64,000 nucleotides of DNA from Aureimonas phyllosphaerae. GTDB lineage: Bacteria > Pseudomonadota > Alphaproteobacteria > Rhizobiales > Rhizobiaceae. The stretch spans positions 434,001 to 498,000 of the forward strand of contig NZ_FOOA01000001.1 in the NCBI RefSeq assembly GCF_900113065.1, given 5' to 3'. The translations under genes and the position numbers were made by a program. The notes beneath the pieces are model-generated. The model was not told the origin of the DNA and did no database searches. It saw only the letters and a program-made list of their open reading frames with translations. Positions 56,878 to 64,000 of the stretch are shown here, one piece after another. Numbering within the stretch: the stretch's first letter is position 1; each line of letters starts with the position of its first letter.

Positions 56878-57803
56878 GCCCGCTTGATCGCCGCACCGAC
56901 GTCGAGATCGTCGAGGTCGCCCCGCGCGACGGCTTCCAGCCGATCGGGCCGTTCATCGAGACCGCCACCAAGATCGACTTCGTGCGCCGCCTCCATGCGG
57001 CGGGCCTGCGGCGGATCGAGATCGGCTCCTTCGTCAGCGCGTCGGCGGTGCCGCAGATGGCCGACACGCCGGCGGTGCTCCATGGGGTGCGCGGCGAGGG
57101 CACCCTCCTGCCGCAGCTCCTCGTTCCCACGGAACGGCGGGGCCATGATGCGCTGGCGGCGGGTTCGCCGATGGTGGCCTACGTCCTGTCGGTGTCGGCG
57201 GCGCACAACCGCAACAACGTACGCCGCACGCCCACGGAATCGGCCGCCGACTACGAGCGTTTCGCGTCGAGCGTGCCGGCGGGGACACCCCTGCGCCTCA
57301 GCCTCGCCACAACGTTCGACTGCCCGTTCGACGGCCGCGTCGAGGCGGCGGATGTGATGGCCCTTCTGGAACGCCTCGTTCCCGCGCGTCCCGACGCCGA
57401 GATCTGCCTGTGCGACACGACGGGCCGGGCGGTGCCCGATCAGGTGCGCCGCGTGTTCGGCGAGGCGATGGCCCGGTTTGCCGACGTGCGACATTGGGCG
57501 ATGCACGGGCACGATACCTACGGGCTCGGCCTTGCCAACATCTTTGCGGCCTACGAGGAGGGCGTGCGGGTGTTCGACGCGGCGGCGGGCGGCCTTGGCG
57601 GCTGCCCCTTCGCGCCGGGCGCGACCGGCAACACCGCAAGCGAGGATGTCGCCTGGATGTTCGAGCGGATGGGCGTCTCCACCGGCATCGACATCGAGGC
57701 GCTGCGGACGGTCGCGGAAGATGCCGCGCGCCTGCCGGGCGCCCAGGCCGGGGGGCGCGTCCGAGACGCCCTTCGTTCGCGGCCGGAACTCTGCGGGTCT
57801 TGA
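56874..57803 (+). CDS. HMG-CoA lyase family protein
   Basis: A 309-residue TIM-barrel lyase. Metal ligands are seen as D19 (VAPRDGFQ) and H211 and H213 (MHGHDTYG). The glycine-rich loop GGLGGCPFAPGATGNTASED has the catalytic C244. The family cleaves 3-hydroxy-3-methylglutaryl-CoA or related esters such as citramalyl-CoA into acetyl-CoA and a second product. It is coupled to the CoA-transferase by an ATGA overlap, and the ABC transporter genes begin about 100-170 bp downstream. Confidence 0.88.
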   Translation: MSPLDRRTDVEIVEVAPRDGFQPIGPFIETATKIDFVRRLHAAGLRRIEIGSFVSASAVPQMADTPAVLHGVRGEGTLLPQLLVPTERRGHDALAAGSPMVAYVLSVSAAHNRNNVRRTPTESAADYERFASSVPAGTPLRLSLATTFDCPFDGRVEAADVMALLERLVPARPDAEICLCDTTGRAVPDQVRRVFGEAMARFADVRHWAMHGHDTYGLGLANIFAAYEEGVRVFDAAAGGLGGCPFAPGATGNTASEDVAWMFERMGVSTGIDIEALRTVAEDAARLPGAQAGGRVRDALRSRPELCGS

Positions 57804-57902
57804 GCGTTCGCGAATGGGAAACACCCGTTGCGGCCTAACGCATGTTACGGGGCCCCGGGCATCATCTAGTCTTGAAGACCAACGACGTCGGGGAGGACGC
57901 CG

Positions 57903-57977
57903 ATGACAACGAACGAAGCGCCTGGCGCCGGACGGGGGTGGATGCCGTCTTCGCACCGAGGCAGGCCCTCATGCTGA
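57903..57977 (+). CDS. Possible 24-codon leader ORF before the ABC ATPase
   Basis: An ORF too short for usual gene calls. ATG at 57903 has GGGAGGA five bases upstream, the best ribosome site in this gap. It encodes 24 residues, starting MTTNEAPGAGRG, and its TGA overlaps the ATPase ATG as ATGCTGA. The ATPase start itself has only a weak site. The pattern fits translational coupling. There is no run of a regulated amino acid, so classical attenuation is not indicated. Confidence 0.4.
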   Translation: MTTNEAPGAGRGWMPSSHRGRPSC

Positions 57978-58831
57978 CGGTGGTGCAGCCGGCACAGGCC
58001 GCGCCGACGCAGGTTGCGCCCGCAGCCGAGCAGGCGATCGGCCTGTCGGGTGTCGAAATCGCCTTCCGCCTCGCCAATGGCGGCCGCTTCGAGGCCGTGG
58101 CCCCGACCGACCTCGTGGTGCGCGAGGGCGAGTTCGTCGCCGTGGTGGGCCCGACGGGCTGCGGCAAGTCCACGCTCCTGAACGCGGCGGCCGGCCTTCT
58201 CAAGCCTTCGGCCGGCAGCGTGCGCATCTTCGGCGAGGAGCTGTCCGGCCTCAACGACAAGGCAGGATACCTCTTCCAGCAGGACTCGCTGATGCCGTGG
58301 AAGACGGTGCTCGACAACGTGTCGATCCCCTTGACCATCGCCGGCACGCCGAGGCGCGAGGCCGAGGATCGAGCTCGCGAATGGCTGGCGCGCGTCGGCC
58401 TCTCGGCCTTCGGCGACCGCTACCCGCACATGCTTTCGGGCGGCCAGCGCAAGCGCGTCGGCTTGGCGCAGGTTCTCATCCGCAATCCGCGGATCCTCCT
58501 GATGGACGAGCCCTTCGGGCCGCTCGACGCGCAGACGCGCGTGATCATGGGCGGCCTCCTCCTCGACCTGTGGTCGGCAGAGCGCAAGGCGGTGATGTTC
58601 GTCACCCACGATCTCGAAGAGGCGATCGCCCTGTCCGACCGGGTGGTGATCATGTCGGCCGGTCCGCGCGCGCGCATCATCGGCGACTACGTCATTCCGA
58701 TCGCACGCCCGCGCGAGATCGCCGACGTGCGCCTCGACCCGCTCTTCCACGACATTCATCGCGAGATCTGGAACGCCCTTAAGGAAGAGGTCGTGAAGGG
58801 CTATCGCCAGACCAACGGGCTGCCCGCATGA
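57971..58831 (+). CDS. ABC transporter ATPase, taurine/nitrate/sulfonate type
   Basis: A 286-residue importer ATPase. Walker A is GPTGCGKST (60-68), the Q-loop is in LFQQDS, the signature is LSGGQRKRVG (155-164), Walker B is RILLMDEP and the H-loop is VTHD. Closest in style are SsuB, TauB and NrtD. The start at MLTVVQPAQ was chosen because upstream codons of the open frame do not look coded; the first 22 residues are Ala and Gln-rich. It overlaps the permease by ATGA. Confidence 0.92.
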   Translation: MLTVVQPAQAAPTQVAPAAEQAIGLSGVEIAFRLANGGRFEAVAPTDLVVREGEFVAVVGPTGCGKSTLLNAAAGLLKPSAGSVRIFGEELSGLNDKAGYLFQQDSLMPWKTVLDNVSIPLTIAGTPRREAEDRAREWLARVGLSAFGDRYPHMLSGGQRKRVGLAQVLIRNPRILLMDEPFGPLDAQTRVIMGGLLLDLWSAERKAVMFVTHDLEEAIALSDRVVIMSAGPRARIIGDYVIPIARPREIADVRLDPLFHDIHREIWNALKEEVVKGYRQTNGLPA

Positions 58832-59616
58832 CGAGGCCGGTTCTCATCCTTCTCCAGGTTTCCGTCGCGGTGGTCGTGCTGGTGATCTGGCACCTGTTCA
58901 CGGCGACGAGCCTGTTCGGCAATCCGGCGAACGCGAAGTTCTTCTTCGCCACACCGATCGATGTCGGCGAGCGGATCGTCGAGTGGTTCGTCTCCGGCTC
59001 GATCTGGTACCACCTCGGCATCACGCTGGCCGAATCCATGCTGGCCTTCGCGATCGGCTCGCTTGGCGGCGTCGCGATCGGCTTCTGGTTCGCCCGCAAG
59101 CCCCTGCTCGCGATGGTCTTCGACCCCTACGTCAAGGCGGCCAACGCCCTGCCCCGCGTGGTGCTGGCGCCGATCTTCGCCTTGTGGCTGGGGCTCGGCA
59201 TCTGGTCCAAGGTGGCGCTCGGCGTCACGCTCGTCTTCTTCATCGTCTTCTTCAACGTCTACCAAGGCGTGAAGGAGGTGAACCAGACGGTCCTCTCCAA
59301 CGCCCGCATGCTCGGCATGACCGAGCGCCAGCTCCTGCGCCACGTCTACCTGCCCTCCGCCCTCAGCTGGATGTTCTCGTCGTTGCACACGGCCGTCGGC
59401 TTTGCGGTCGTCGGAGCGGTGGTCGGCGAGTATCTCGGTTCCTCGGCGGGGCTCGGCTACCTCATCCAGCAGGCGGAGGGCGTCTTCGACGTCACCGGCG
59501 TCTTCGCCGGCATGTTCGTTCTCATGGCCTTCGTCCTGGTGATCGACGCCGTGGTCACGTTGGTCGAGGACCGCCTTCTGGTCTGGCGCCCGCAGGCGCA
59601 GGTCGCGACCGCCTAA
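58828..59616 (+). CDS. ABC transporter permease, taurine/nitrate type
   Basis: A 262-residue inner-membrane protein with about six helices. The cytosolic loop ARMLGMTERQLLRHVYLPSA is the EAA motif that contacts the ATPase. The last part GVFAGMFVLMAFVLVIDAVV is a helix. It works as a dimer with the ATPase encoded just before and the binding protein just after. Homologues import sulfonates, nitrate, thiamine precursors or phthalate-like acids, so the substrate is open. Confidence 0.92.
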   Translation: MTRPVLILLQVSVAVVVLVIWHLFTATSLFGNPANAKFFFATPIDVGERIVEWFVSGSIWYHLGITLAESMLAFAIGSLGGVAIGFWFARKPLLAMVFDPYVKAANALPRVVLAPIFALWLGLGIWSKVALGVTLVFFIVFFNVYQGVKEVNQTVLSNARMLGMTERQLLRHVYLPSALSWMFSSLHTAVGFAVVGAVVGEYLGSSAGLGYLIQQAEGVFDVTGVFAGMFVLMAFVLVIDAVVTLVEDRLLVWRPQAQVATA

Positions 59617-59660
59617 CCGAACGACCCATCGAACCACGGCCTTGGGAGGGGCCCTTTCCC

Positions 59661-60701
59661 ATGAAACGCAGAGACTTCCTCATGGCCGGCGGCAGCCTTG
59701 CCGCCCTCGCCGCCCTGTCCGCCCGCCTGCCCGCTTTCGCGCAAGGTACGGCGGCCGCGATCGAGAAGCCGTCGCTGACGCTCGGCGTCGGCGGCAAGCC
59801 GCTCCTCTACTACCTGCCCCTGACCATCGCCGAGCGACAGGGCTTCTTCGAAGAGGAGGGCCTCACCGTCGCGATCAACGACTTCGGCGGCGGGGCGAAG
59901 TCGCTCCAGGCGCTGGTCGGCGGGTCGGTCGACGTCGTGACGGGCGCCTACGAGCACACGCTGCGTATGCAGCATCGCGGCCAGGACATCCGAGCCGTCG
60001 CCGATCTAGGACGCTTCCCCGGCATCACCATCGCGGTACGCTCGGCCCTGAAGGACGAGATCAAGACGATCGCCGATCTCAAGGGCCGCGCCATGGGCGT
60101 CACGGCGCCCGGATCGTCGACGGCGCTGATGCTGCAATACGCGCTGGTGAAGGCGGGCCTGAAGCCGGACGACGTGTCGCTCGTGGGCATCGGTGGCGGC
60201 ACGAGTGCCGTCGCGGCCGTCAAGCGCGGCGAGATCGCCGGCCTCTCGCACCTCGACCCCGTGACCTCGCGGCTCGAGGTGGACGGCGACATCGTGCCTC
60301 TCATCGACACCCGCACCGAAGAAGGCACGCGCGAGCTCTTCGGCGGCACCAACCCGGCCGCCACCGTCTACCTGCGTCACGACTTCGTGGAAGCCAACCC
60401 GGTGACGACGCAGCGGATCGTCAACGCGTTCCTCAAGTCGCTCGCCTGGCTGCAGACCGCAACACCCGATCAGGTCGCGGACTCCGTGCCGGAGGACTAC
60501 CTTTTCGGCGATCGCGAGTTCTACAAGACCGCCTTCGAGAAGGCGCGGCCGATGTACTCGCCCGACGGCGTCATCACCGAGGACGGCTTCCAGTCGATGC
60601 TGTCGATGCTGAAGACGTTGGAGCCGGACGAGTTCGGCAGCGCCGATCTCACCTTCGCGCAGACCTTCGATCCACGCTTCGTCGCGGCGGCCAAGGGCTG
60701 A
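59661..60701 (+). CDS. ABC transporter substrate-binding protein (NMT1/SsuA-like)
   Basis: A 346-residue periplasmic protein. The signal has a twin-arginine-like start, KRRDFLMAGG, and would be cut after FAQ at about residue 28. The fold is shown by YYLPLTIAERQGFFEEEGLT, then GGGAKSLQALVGGSVDVVTG and LKGRAMGVTAPGSST. It captures the substrate for the transporter encoded upstream. Its place beside a CoA-transferase and lyase suggests a carboxylic acid rather than taurine; this is inference. A GGGAGG sits about 11 bases before the ATG. Confidence 0.9.
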   Translation: MKRRDFLMAGGSLAALAALSARLPAFAQGTAAAIEKPSLTLGVGGKPLLYYLPLTIAERQGFFEEEGLTVAINDFGGGAKSLQALVGGSVDVVTGAYEHTLRMQHRGQDIRAVADLGRFPGITIAVRSALKDEIKTIADLKGRAMGVTAPGSSTALMLQYALVKAGLKPDDVSLVGIGGGTSAVAAVKRGEIAGLSHLDPVTSRLEVDGDIVPLIDTRTEEGTRELFGGTNPAATVYLRHDFVEANPVTTQRIVNAFLKSLAWLQTATPDQVADSVPEDYLFGDREFYKTAFEKARPMYSPDGVITEDGFQSMLSMLKTLEPDEFGSADLTFAQTFDPRFVAAAKG

Positions 60702-60708
60702 CGCCCGG

Positions 60709-60735
60709 GCGCTCCCCGGTTCCTCCGGGGAGCGC
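60709..60735. terminator. Hairpin between the convergent ABC and ery operons
   Basis: GCGCTCCCCGG and CCGGGGAGCGC form a perfect 11 bp stem with a 5-base loop. It starts 7 bp after the binding-protein stop and ends 9 bp before the eryC stop on the other strand. No T-run is seen, yet its place suits a two-way terminator. Confidence 0.5.
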
Positions 60736-60744
60736 TCACGCAAC

Positions 60745-61677
60745 TCAGACCCGCAGGTCCGCCGCGCCCGTGTCGATGTGGGGGGCCCAGAAGGCGACCG
60801 ATTCGGCGATCTGCTCGATCACCTGCCGGTCGTTCGGCTCGCGCTCCTTGAACGACAGTTCGAGGCAGATTTCGTTGTCCGTCGCGCCCCCTTCCGCGAA
60901 GGCGGCGAGCAGCGGCTCGGGCTGGATGCGCCCGCGCGCGTTGAACTCCGCCGTGAAGGGACGGTGGCCGCCCTTGTCCATCAGGCTCTGCTTGATGTGG
61001 ATGATCGGCGAGACCTCGGGCACCGCGCGCGCCCAGGCATAGGGGTCGAAGTCGTCGGGGTTCTCGCTCGTCACGTCGCCATGGTCGATGTCGGCCATCA
61101 TCCACATCGGCACGGCCATGTCGGCCGCCGTCAGCCGGTCCTGCAGCTTCATGCATTCGGCGATCGTCTCGCCGAACTCGCGGCCGATGCTCATCGGCTC
61201 CCAGAAGACGTAAGCGAGGCCAGCCGCCTTCGCGTGCTCGGCGACCTCCGCCCAGCAGTCCACGGCGATCCGGATCAGCTCCTCGCGCCGTGCCGCATCG
61301 TCGAAGTCGCGATAGGTGAAGATCGCGAACTGCGTGCCGACCGAAGTGCCGCCGAGATCACCGGTGATGTCGGCGAAGGTCTTGAACCAGTCGACATAGT
61401 AGCGCCGCACGTCGCGGTCGGGATGGCCGAAGTGGTTCAGCCGGCCGTAGGGCCCCGTCATGCCGCTCGTCACCCGCACGCCGGTGCGCTGGAGGGCGGC
61501 CTCCATCTGACGCGTCAGGCGTCGGACCACGGGCGCCGGCCACGACGGATTGATGAACTCGTGCGTCAGCTGGAGGTCGCGGATCTTCAGGTCCCGCGCG
61601 ACCGTGTCGATCAGGTCGTCGGGATCGGCGAAGCGGTTCACCAGCGGGTTGGTGTTCAGCGAGAGCGTCAGGGGCAT
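60745..61677 (-). CDS. eryC: EryC-like sugar-phosphate epimerase/isomerase
   Basis: A 310-residue TIM-barrel protein of the AP endonuclease 2 / sugar isomerase type. In Brucella, EryC has this size and turns L-erythrulose 1-phosphate into D-erythrulose 4-phosphate in erythritol catabolism. Visible parts are LTHEFINPSWPAPVVRRLTR, the metal-binding Glu in YVFWEPMSIGREFGET, then ADIDHGDV and ICLELSFKE. The start MPLTLSLNTN gives the normal length. It follows eryB by 11 bp. Confidence 0.85.
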   Translation of the reverse strand: MPLTLSLNTNPLVNRFADPDDLIDTVARDLKIRDLQLTHEFINPSWPAPVVRRLTRQMEAALQRTGVRVTSGMTGPYGRLNHFGHPDRDVRRYYVDWFKTFADITGDLGGTSVGTQFAIFTYRDFDDAARREELIRIAVDCWAEVAEHAKAAGLAYVFWEPMSIGREFGETIAECMKLQDRLTAADMAVPMWMMADIDHGDVTSENPDDFDPYAWARAVPEVSPIIHIKQSLMDKGGHRPFTAEFNARGRIQPEPLLAAFAEGGATDNEICLELSFKEREPNDRQVIEQIAESVAFWAPHIDTGAADLRV

Positions 61678-61688
61678 GAAACGTTCCT

Positions 61689-63203
61689 TCAGGCGGCGCG
61701 GCGCAGCGCGGCGCTCTCGAACCATTCGGTGAATTCAGCGCGCTCGGCCGGCGTCATGTGCAGGCCCTCCTTGGTGCGGCGCCAGAGGATATCCTGTGGC
61801 CGCTCGGCCCACTCGTGGGCGACGAGGTAGCGCACCTCGGCCTCGAAGAGGCGACGCCCGAAGCGGCGTCCGAGCCCCTCGGCCGAGGTCGCCGACCCGA
61901 CGATCGCCTGCATCCGCGTACCGTAGAGGCGGCCGAAGCGGTGGATCATCTCGCGGCCCATCCACGGATAGCGCGTGCGCATCGTCTCGCAGAACTGGAT
62001 GAAGTCGGCGTCCTCGATGTCGCCGCCCGGCAGCGTGGCGTTGCCGGTCCAGGCCTTGCCCATCGCGGGGAAGAACTTGGCCAGCTTCTCGATCGCGTGC
62101 TCGGCGAGCTCGCGGAAGGTGGTGATCTTGCCGCCGTAGATATTGAGCATCGGGGCGCCGCCGTCCTCGTCGAGGTCGAAGGAGTAGTCACGCGTGACGG
62201 CCGACGGGTTGCCCTTGCCGTCGTCGAAGAGCGGGCGCACGCCGGAGAAGGTCTCCAGCACGTCCTCGCGCCGCAGCTTCTCCTTGAAGTAGCGGTTCAC
62301 CGCGGCCAGCAGGTAGGCGATCTCGCTCTCGTCGGCCTTCACGTCCTCGGCGCGCCCCTCGTAGGCGATGTCGGTGGTGCCGATCAGCGCCTTGTCGCCC
62401 TCGTAGGGGTTGATGAAGATCACGCGCTTGTCGGTGTTCTGCACGAGATAGGCGTGTTCGCCGCGCCAGAACTTCGGCACGATGATGTGGCTGCCCTTCA
62501 CGAGGCGCACGTTACGCCGCGAGTTGCGGCCCGCGACGCGACCGACCATGTCGTTGACCCATGGGCCGGCGGCGTTGACGATGCAGCGGGCCCGCAGGCG
62601 GCGCGTTTCGCCGGTCGTCTCGTCGCGGACTTCGACCGCCCAGACGTCGCCCTCGCGCCGGGCGCTGGTGCAGGCGGTGCGCGTCAGCACCTCGGCGCCC
62701 CGCTCGGCGGCATCCACGGCATTGAGGGTCACGAGGCGGGCGTCGTCCACCCAGCAGTCGGAATACTCGAAGCCCTTCGGGTACTTGTCGAGGATCGGCG
62801 CGCCTTCCGGGTCGCGCAGCATGTCGAGCGTGCGCGTGCCTGGCAGTTTCTTGCGGCCGCCGAGATGATCGTAGAGGAAGAGGCCGAGACGCACGAGCCA
62901 GGCCGGCCGGTCCTCCGGCGAATGGGGCAGGACGAAGCGCATCGGCCAGATGATGTGGCTGGCGGAGCGAAGCAGCACCTCGCGCTCGATCAGCGCTTCG
63001 CGCACCAGACGGAACTCGTAATATTCGAGGTAGCGCAGGCCGCCGTGAACGAGCTTGCCGGAGCGCGAGGACGTGCCCTCCGCCAGATCGTCCTTCTCGC
63101 ACAGGACGACGGACAGGCCGCGCCCCGCCGCATCGCGCGCGATGCCGACCCCGTTGATGCCGCCACCGACCACCAGCACGTCGACCGTCTTCGTCTCGCT
63201 CAT
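61689..63203 (-). CDS. eryB: EryB-like erythritol-phosphate dehydrogenase (GlpD family)
   Basis: A 504-residue FAD enzyme of the glycerol-3-phosphate dehydrogenase family. The FAD loop is VLVVGGGINGVGIARDAAGR, and GTSSRSGKLVHGGLRYLE is the family signature. IYGGKITTFRELAEHAIEKL ends the FAD domain. Sequence alone would also fit glpD; the neighbours eryA and eryC make oxidation of erythritol 4-phosphate more likely. The start MSETKTVDVL was chosen over a longer frame. It is 4 bp after eryA. Confidence 0.87.
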   Translation of the reverse strand: MSETKTVDVLVVGGGINGVGIARDAAGRGLSVVLCEKDDLAEGTSSRSGKLVHGGLRYLEYYEFRLVREALIEREVLLRSASHIIWPMRFVLPHSPEDRPAWLVRLGLFLYDHLGGRKKLPGTRTLDMLRDPEGAPILDKYPKGFEYSDCWVDDARLVTLNAVDAAERGAEVLTRTACTSARREGDVWAVEVRDETTGETRRLRARCIVNAAGPWVNDMVGRVAGRNSRRNVRLVKGSHIIVPKFWRGEHAYLVQNTDKRVIFINPYEGDKALIGTTDIAYEGRAEDVKADESEIAYLLAAVNRYFKEKLRREDVLETFSGVRPLFDDGKGNPSAVTRDYSFDLDEDGGAPMLNIYGGKITTFRELAEHAIEKLAKFFPAMGKAWTGNATLPGGDIEDADFIQFCETMRTRYPWMGREMIHRFGRLYGTRMQAIVGSATSAEGLGRRFGRRLFEAEVRYLVAHEWAERPQDILWRRTKEGLHMTPAERAEFTEWFESAALRRAA

Positions 63204-63207
63204 CGCG

Positions 63208-64000
63208 TCAGTTCCCTGTCTCGTTGCCGGCGGCGATCGCCAGTTCGGCGGGCTCGGCACCCGCATCGAGGCGAACGTCGCGCGAGCGCAGCGCCGCCAT
63301 GTGGTTCCAGACTGGCGCGAGGCCCTGCCGCGCCGTCCGGTAGCCCTCGAAGACGCCGGCGTAGCGCTCGGCGAGCCTGGCGTCGGGCGCCTCGGCCGGC
63401 CCGAGCAGCGGCGTCACCCAGGTCTCGATGCAGGCGTCCATCGTCGGAAAGGCCTTGATCGCGACGGCGGCCATCATCGCCGCCCCCGCCGCCCCCGCCT
63501 CGTCGCGCGAGGAGGTGCGCACGCTGGCGCCCGTGGTCGCGGCCAGAACCGAGCGCAGCGCGCGCGAGCGCGCGGCCCCGCCGGTGAGGCGAAGCTCGCG
63601 CGGCATGTCGCCCATCGCGGCGTAGCAGTCGCGCGCGGCCATCGCGATGCCTTCCACCACGGCCCGCACGAGGTCGGGATAGCGGTGCCCGCTCGACAGG
63701 CCGATGAAGCCTGCGCGTGCGTCCGGGTCGATAAAGGGGCCGCGCTCGCCGGCCGAGATGTAGGGGTGGTAGAGGATCGCGCCCGGCTCGGAGCGGGCAA
63801 GCCAGCCCTCGATCCGGCCGACGAGGTCGGCCTTGGAGGGGCGATCGCCGAACTCGGCGACGAGATCGGCGGCGGTGCCGAGCACCCAGTCGATGTTGAG
63901 GGTCGCGGCCATGTTGGTCTGGACCTGCGTGACCACGCCGGGGATCGGCAGCGCGATGACGTAGCCCGTCCCTTCCGCATTGAGGAACACGTCCTCCGAG
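63208..64000 (-). CDS. eryA: EryA-like FGGY carbohydrate kinase (3' part; runs off window)
   Basis: The last 263 or so residues of an FGGY-family kinase; the gene continues past the window end. The C-terminal domain shows ILYHPYISAGERGPFIDPDA, then GFIGLSSGHRYPDLVRAVVE and the FGGY signature region LRLTGGAARSRALRSVLA, which binds ATP. Glycerol, xylulose and erythritol kinases all share this. The order kinase, GlpD-like dehydrogenase, EryC-like epimerase matches eryABC of Brucella and Rhizobium, so erythritol kinase is the best call. Confidence 0.82.
   Translation of the reverse strand, partial: SEDVFLNAEGTGYVIALPIPGVVTQVQTNMAATLNIDWVLGTAADLVAEFGDRPSKADLVGRIEGWLARSEPGAILYHPYISAGERGPFIDPDARAGFIGLSSGHRYPDLVRAVVEGIAMAARDCYAAMGDMPRELRLTGGAARSRALRSVLAATTGASVRTSSRDEAGAAGAAMMAAVAIKAFPTMDACIETWVTPLLGPAEAPDARLAERYAGVFEGYRTARQGLAPVWNHMAALRSRDVRLDAGAEPAELAIAAGNETGN

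Noticed and set aside
61689-63203. Plain glycerol-3-phosphate dehydrogenase (glpD)
   Set aside because: Sequence fits GlpD, but the adjacent FGGY kinase and EryC-size epimerase make the erythritol role more likely. glpD remains a fallback.

Overview
The window is high-GC DNA from an alphaproteobacterium. Several features point to the order Hyphomicrobiales (Rhizobiales), perhaps near Aurantimonadaceae: an F0 ATP synthase operon with both b and b' subunits, a rhizobial-type chemotaxis cluster with cheD and a cheT-like gene, an eryABC erythritol operon, a GTTC-N7-GTTC LexA box and an OxyR/KatA pair. The family placement is an inference. Genes are dense and many overlap by ATGA or TGATG, so operons are tightly coupled.

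Layout of the left chromosomal part. 1-3754: exported TPR protein, ispE, moaB and a short glycosyltransferase-like gene. 3803-5940: a LexA-type box, a radical SAM photolyase-like gene and rnhB. 6232-8971 (minus): the F0 operon atpI-atpB-atpE-atpF'-atpF, with a strong hairpin after atpE. 9092-12573 (minus): SleB-type cell wall hydrolase, der and a YfgM-like TPR protein. 12832-22036 (minus): chemotaxis genes in transcription order STAS-cheW-cheR-cheB-cheY2-cheD-cheT-cheY1-cheA-mcp. 22254-31845: guaA, an MTA/SAH nucleosidase, tspO, an RsmB-like methyltransferase, katA with divergent oxyR, guaB and an exported metallo-beta-lactamase-fold protein. 32028-35669: an MFS exporter, rlmE and ppx/gppA.

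35968-54420 is an integrated 18.4 kb element. It sits in a tRNA-Gln(CUG) gene between two perfect 51 bp direct repeats, with a tyrosine integrase 9 bp from the right repeat. On the minus strand it reads: excisionase-like gene, two small genes, a primase-polymerase/helicase, a 268 bp iteron region with a 28 bp inverted repeat, HNH, large terminase, portal, protease, HK97-type capsid, two small genes, a tape measure protein with a lysozyme-like domain, an Ntn-hydrolase-like protein and three unrecognised genes. At the left end are a HicB-like gene with an unfamiliar partner and a small membrane protein. No tail tube, connector, tail tip, lysis gene or CI-type repressor is recognisable. It is therefore either a decayed prophage, a very reduced phage with unrecognised tail parts, or a capsid-encoding satellite. 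This is the most interesting region of the window.

Right chromosomal part. 54621-60701: a LysR regulator, CoA-transferase, HMG-CoA-lyase-family enzyme and a taurine/nitrate-type ABC transporter, which together look like a catabolic locus for an organic acid of unknown identity. 60745-64000 (minus): eryC, eryB and the 3' part of eryA for erythritol catabolism; eryA runs off the window. No rRNA, CRISPR array or insertion sequence was seen. No database search was possible, so all family assignments rest on motifs, length and gene order.
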